Origin: Bacteroidota bacterium
GTDB lineage: Bacteria > Bacteroidota > Bacteroidia > B-17B0 > Aurantibacillaceae
DNA length: 64,000 bases
NCBI GenBank assembly: GCA_029237825.1
Contig: JAQZBQ010000013.1
Span: forward strand, 1-64,000
Direction of reading: 5' to 3'
The notes below the pieces were generated by a model. That model saw only the letters and a list, made by a program, of their open reading frames with translations, was not told the origin of the DNA and searched no databases. A program made the translations under genes and the position numbers. Each line of letters begins with the position of its first letter. Within the stretch, counting starts at the first letter, position 1. This document shows positions 60,945-64,000 of this stretch, in pieces.

Positions 60945-62468
60945 ATGTCACAAAAAAGTAAGTTTGCCGACTTAAAATCAGGCGTTGTAGTATTTTTAGT
61001 AGCCTTACCACTCTGCCTTGGTATTGCATTGGCTTGTGGTGTGCCTTTATTTTCTGGTATTATAGCAGGTGTTGTTGGCGGTATACTGGTAACCACATTC
61101 AGCGGTTCCAAGTATAGTGTTTCCGGGCCAGCAGCAGGATTAACCGCAATTGTAATTGCTGCAATTTCCCAACTTGGAAGCTTTGAAGCTTTTCTTGCAG
61201 CGGTTGTTTTTGCCGGGGTATTCCAGATTATTCTTGGTATTATGAAAGCCGGAACTATTGGGAATTACATTCCAAACGCCGTTATCAAAGGAATGCTTGC
61301 CGGTATTGGTATCATTTTAATTATTAAGCAAATTCCTCACTTATTTGGTTACGATAAGGATCCTCAAGGCGATGAGCAATTTGTGCAAATTGACGGCGAA
61401 AACTCGTTCACAGAATTAGTAAACATGATTAACTACATTACCCCGGGAGCAGTGGTAATTGCTTTAGTTTCATTTGCCGTGTTGTTCATTGCCGACATGC
61501 CTTTTTACAAAAAAAATAAGGTGCTTGTTAATATACCTGGTCCGCTGCTCGCTGTTGTTTTTGGGGTATTGCTTACGGTGATCTTCAGAGGCATGCCATC
61601 TTTTGCTATTGATCAGCAACATTTGGTGAACCTGCCGGTAATAAATTCGTTCACGGATTTACAGAACAATCTGTTTTTCCCTGATTTTAGTTTTGCTAAA
61701 ACTTCCGCGTTTTGGGTTGTAGTAGCAACGCTTGCAATTGTTGCCAGTTTAGAGACCTTGTTAGGAATTGAAGCCATTGATAAACTGGATCCGGATAAAA
61801 ACGAATCCAATACCAATAAGGAATTGATGGCGCAGGGCATAGGAAATATTGTTTGTGGTTTGGTGGGCGGATTGCCGGTGACGTCAGTAATCGTTCGGAG
61901 TTCTGCCAATATTAACGCGGGCGCCCAATCAAAAGCATCAACCATTATTCACGCAGTTCTTTTATTAATCAGTGTATTGTTGCTTCCAGGGCTTCTGGCT
62001 TTGATTCCGAACGCGTGTTTAGCGGCTATCCTAATCATGACTGGATTTAAATTAACGAAGGTTGCCATATTTAAAGAGCAATGGAAGTTCGGAACAGAAC
62101 AATTCATTCCTTTTGTTGTAACCATCGTAGTAATGCTGGTAACGGATTTATTGAAAGGTGTTTGCGCCGGGGTAATTATATCAATTATCTTTATCATAAG
62201 GGATAACATCAAATTTTCATTTGAATCGAGTACCGAAGAAATGGATGGTAAAAGGTATTATTTATTGAAATTGCCCCAGCAGGTAACATTCTTTAATAAA
62301 GGCTATTTGATCAAGTTTTTTAAATCCATCAGTAACGACAGTAAAGTTATCATCGACGGAAGTATCAATAAGAGCATAAACCGTGATGCAAAAGATGTGA
62401 TTGCGGATTTTGTTACAAACAGCAAAAAGAAAAAAATAGAAGTTGAATTTTTCAAGTATCACAAATAA
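60945..62468 (+). CDS. SulP family anion transporter, probable bicarbonate importer
   Basis: Inner-membrane SulP/SLC26-family transporter of 507 residues. About 11-12 membrane segments; family signatures are VALPLCLGIALACG, SGPAAGLTAIV and the SLETLLGIEAIDKL region with a GLVGGLPVTSVIVRSSANI segment. A short cytoplasmic C-terminal region (about 430-507) is a reduced STAS-like domain. It is followed 12 nt later by a beta-carbonic anhydrase, an arrangement common for bicarbonate transport (BicA-like), making bicarbonate the best guess over sulfate. Substrate is inferred from context. Confidence 0.88.
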   Translation: MSQKSKFADLKSGVVVFLVALPLCLGIALACGVPLFSGIIAGVVGGILVTTFSGSKYSVSGPAAGLTAIVIAAISQLGSFEAFLAAVVFAGVFQIILGIMKAGTIGNYIPNAVIKGMLAGIGIILIIKQIPHLFGYDKDPQGDEQFVQIDGENSFTELVNMINYITPGAVVIALVSFAVLFIADMPFYKKNKVLVNIPGPLLAVVFGVLLTVIFRGMPSFAIDQQHLVNLPVINSFTDLQNNLFFPDFSFAKTSAFWVVVATLAIVASLETLLGIEAIDKLDPDKNESNTNKELMAQGIGNIVCGLVGGLPVTSVIVRSSANINAGAQSKASTIIHAVLLLISVLLLPGLLALIPNACLAAILIMTGFKLTKVAIFKEQWKFGTEQFIPFVVTIVVMLVTDLLKGVCAGVIISIIFIIRDNIKFSFESSTEEMDGKRYYLLKLPQQVTFFNKGYLIKFFKSISNDSKVIIDGSINKSINRDAKDVIADFVTNSKKKKIEVEFFKYHK

Positions 62469-62480
62469 TAAAAGGAATTT

Positions 62481-63116
62481 ATGAACGAATCATATCAAAA
62501 ATTAATTGAAGGAAATAAACGTTTTGCAATGGCAAAAAAGTTTGACGATCCGGAGTATTTTAAGAAGTTGTCCCTGGGCCAGAAACCCGATTATTTATGG
62601 ATTGGTTGCAGCGATAGCCGGGTACCTGCTAACGAAGTAACTAATACCGAGAGCGGTGAAATTTTTGTACATCGCAATATTGCCAACCTCGTTGTGCATA
62701 CCGACACCAACCTCTTAAGCGTGCTGGAGTACGCTGTTAAATTCCTGGGTGTTAAACACATCATCGTGTGTGGACATTATGGCTGTGGTGGCGTGAAAGC
62801 AGCTATGGGAAATGATTTGCATGGATTTGTAGATAACTGGTTGAGAAATATCAAAGACGTTTACAATAAGAATGCGAAGGAATTGGAAGCGATCGCGGAC
62901 CTGGATAAACGTACCGATCGCCTTACCGAATTAAATGTGGTGGAACAGGTGAGAAACCTTGCGAAAACGACTATTGTACAGGAAGCCTGGAAAACAAGAC
63001 AGTTGCATTTGCACGGCTGGGTCTATGGGATCAACAGCGGTTTAATTACCGATTTAAGTGTTATTCATGACTGTACCGAAGACCTTGAGCCAATTTACCG
63101 TTTCGATACAAAATAG
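62481..63116 (+). CDS. can: beta-class carbonic anhydrase
   Basis: Zinc enzyme interconverting CO2 and bicarbonate. The 211 residues carry all catalytic and metal ligands: Cys43 and the Asp45-Arg47 dyad in IGCSDSRVPA, His99 and Cys102 in VCGHYGCGGVK. Further motifs are SGEIFVHRNIANLV and LHLHGWVYGINSG. No signal peptide, so it is cytoplasmic. It begins 12 nt after the SulP gene. A hairpin terminator lies just after the stop. Together the two could supply bicarbonate for carboxylations. Confidence 0.95.
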   Translation: MNESYQKLIEGNKRFAMAKKFDDPEYFKKLSLGQKPDYLWIGCSDSRVPANEVTNTESGEIFVHRNIANLVVHTDTNLLSVLEYAVKFLGVKHIIVCGHYGCGGVKAAMGNDLHGFVDNWLRNIKDVYNKNAKELEAIADLDKRTDRLTELNVVEQVRNLAKTTIVQEAWKTRQLHLHGWVYGINSGLITDLSVIHDCTEDLEPIYRFDTK

Positions 63117-63134
63117 AACTTAATTTTAATGATG

Positions 63135-63181
63135 CCGGAGTAAATACTTCTTCAGGAAGGCTTTATTCCGGTTTTATTTTT
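63135..63181 (+). terminator. rho-independent terminator after carbonic anhydrase
   Basis: CCGGAGTAAA (63135-63144) pairs with TTTATTCCGG (63162-63171), with an inner CTTC/GAAG stem, followed by TTTTATTTTT. It overlaps the last bases of the convergent rsmA gene. Confidence 0.75.
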
Positions 63182-63956
63182 GTGTATTAATGGCGTTCAT
63201 TATTGAATTCGTAAGCGCTTCAAAATCGCTAACAGACAATTGCTCCGCTCTTTTTTCAAGAAATTGAGAATCTATTACTGCGTTGCCACTTAAACTTTTA
63301 ATTGAATTTCTAATCGTTTTACGGCGCTGATTAAAAGAAGCTTTCACCACTTTAAAAAAAAGGTCTTCATCACAGGTAAGTCTCTCGGTTGCATTTCGTG
63401 TTAACCGGATTACGGCCGATTTAACTTTCGGCGGAGGATTAAAAACGTGCTCGCTAACGGTAAAAAGATATTCAATCTTATAAAAGGCTTGTAGTAAAAC
63501 GCTTAGGATGCCATACGTTTTTGATCCTGGTTTTTCAGCTATCCGCTGTGCCACCTCCCGTTGAAACATGCCAACAACACAAGTGATGCTGTTTCGGTTT
63601 TCTAAAACTTTAAACATAATTTGAGTGGAAATGTTGTACGGGAAATTTCCGATCAGATAAAAGGTTCCATCGGCTGCAAAAGGAGAAAGATCTGCTTCCA
63701 GGAAATCCTGGAACTGAAACTTAGGGGCATGTTGCGGGTATTTCTCCTTTAAGAAAGTAATGGATTCCATGTCAATATCAAAGGCGGTGAAATTTTCTTT
63801 TTCCACCATGTATTGAGTGATAACGCCGGTTCCGGGGCCGATCTCTAAAATTCGAGTGTCATCCTTAGGTAAAGAGTTGACAATCTTTTGCGCAATATTT
63901 AAGTCGGTAAGGAAATGCTGCCCTAAATGTTTCTTCGCTTTTACTGGTGATGCCAA
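63174..63956 (-). CDS. rsmA: 16S rRNA dimethyladenosine transferase
   Basis: KsgA/RsmA methyltransferase, which dimethylates two adjacent adenosines of helix 45 in 16S rRNA during 30S maturation. The 260 residues begin with the family signature KKHLGQHFLTDLNIAQKIV (shown as one 19-residue stretch), then the SAM site ILEIGPGTGVITQ (about 36-48), ENFTAFDID, and the catalytic IGNFPYNIST motif (Asn-Phe-Pro-Tyr). C-terminal helical domain: FNQRRKTIRNSIKSL. Length and motifs are complete. No adjacent pdxA or apaG as in enterobacteria. The start ATG is about 44 nt from the right edge, leaving its promoter region outside or at the edge of the window. Confidence 0.95.
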   Translation of the reverse strand: MASPVKAKKHLGQHFLTDLNIAQKIVNSLPKDDTRILEIGPGTGVITQYMVEKENFTAFDIDMESITFLKEKYPQHAPKFQFQDFLEADLSPFAADGTFYLIGNFPYNISTQIMFKVLENRNSITCVVGMFQREVAQRIAEKPGSKTYGILSVLLQAFYKIEYLFTVSEHVFNPPPKVKSAVIRLTRNATERLTCDEDLFFKVVKASFNQRRKTIRNSIKSLSGNAVIDSQFLEKRAEQLSVSDFEALTNSIMNAINTQK

Positions 63957-64000
63957 TGTTTATTATTTAATACGTTCAAATAGAGCTGAACTCTATCAAG

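Overview
This 64 kb window is a contiguous piece of chromosome from a member of the Bacteroidota. The evidence is the many type IX secretion (T9SS) cargo proteins with gliding-motility-type (type B) or type A C-terminal sorting domains, a PorP/SprF-family protein beside a SprB-like adhesin, a TonB-dependent receptor, and promoters of the form TTTG-N19-21-TAnnTTTG. Shine-Dalgarno sequences are not apparent and base composition is moderately AT-rich. I see no phage, insertion sequence, CRISPR array or rRNA. Genes are densely packed and no gene-free gap exceeds 300 bp. Genus cannot be fixed from this window.

Layout. 1-7.95 kb: the 5' part of a PgpH-type HD phosphodiesterase and two giant T9SS surface proteins (PKD-rich, and choice-of-anchor-L plus Ig-like repeats). 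8-19.4 kb: housekeeping and metabolic genes (M20 dipeptidase, HI0933-type flavoprotein, a methyltransferase-glycosyltransferase fusion, a P460-like lipoprotein, a double amidohydrolase, a SirB-cytochrome c fusion, HflX, a TlpA-like thioredoxin). 19.4-24.4 kb: GH92 mannosidase, an acidic protein of unknown function and a FucP-type sugar transporter. 24.5-31.2 kb: RNA methyltransferases (an RlmI-like one and TrmD), FtsX, a DUF4846 protein, tRNA-His, NadB and riboflavin synthase. 31.2-51.4 kb: envelope and surface genes: a T9SS protein, a 1163-residue predicted outer-membrane protein, ExoIII, a peptide-binding lipoprotein, a P-loop kinase, the SprF/SprB-like pair, a haem-receptor-like TonB receptor, a DUF4142 lipoprotein and a parallel beta-helix protein. 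51.6-55.4 kb: a compact kaiC-kaiB-kaiB-PAS operon with its own promoter. 55.6-60.4 kb: tRNA-Val and a six-gene cluster with a VTC (polyphosphate polymerase-like) protein, DUF4956 and DUF2490 proteins, a T9SS propeller protein and a lipoprotein. 60.5-64 kb: a small exported protein, a SulP anion transporter and a beta-carbonic anhydrase (a likely bicarbonate/CO2 unit), then rsmA.

The strongest candidate for an unusual system is the Kai operon at 51657-55306. KaiC has two ATPase lobes, both Glu-Glu catalytic pairs and a Ser-Ser pair at the usual phosphorylation site. It ends in a long charged coiled coil and is followed by two divergent KaiB proteins. The fourth gene is a three-PAS protein that starts like the kinases often found with KaiBC but has no kinase domain. 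No kaiA is present. The second candidate is the VTC/DUF4956/DUF2490 cluster. Two genes (starting near 4776 and 9468) lack any canonical start codon where their N-termini clearly begin, and nadB runs 24 nt into tRNA-His.
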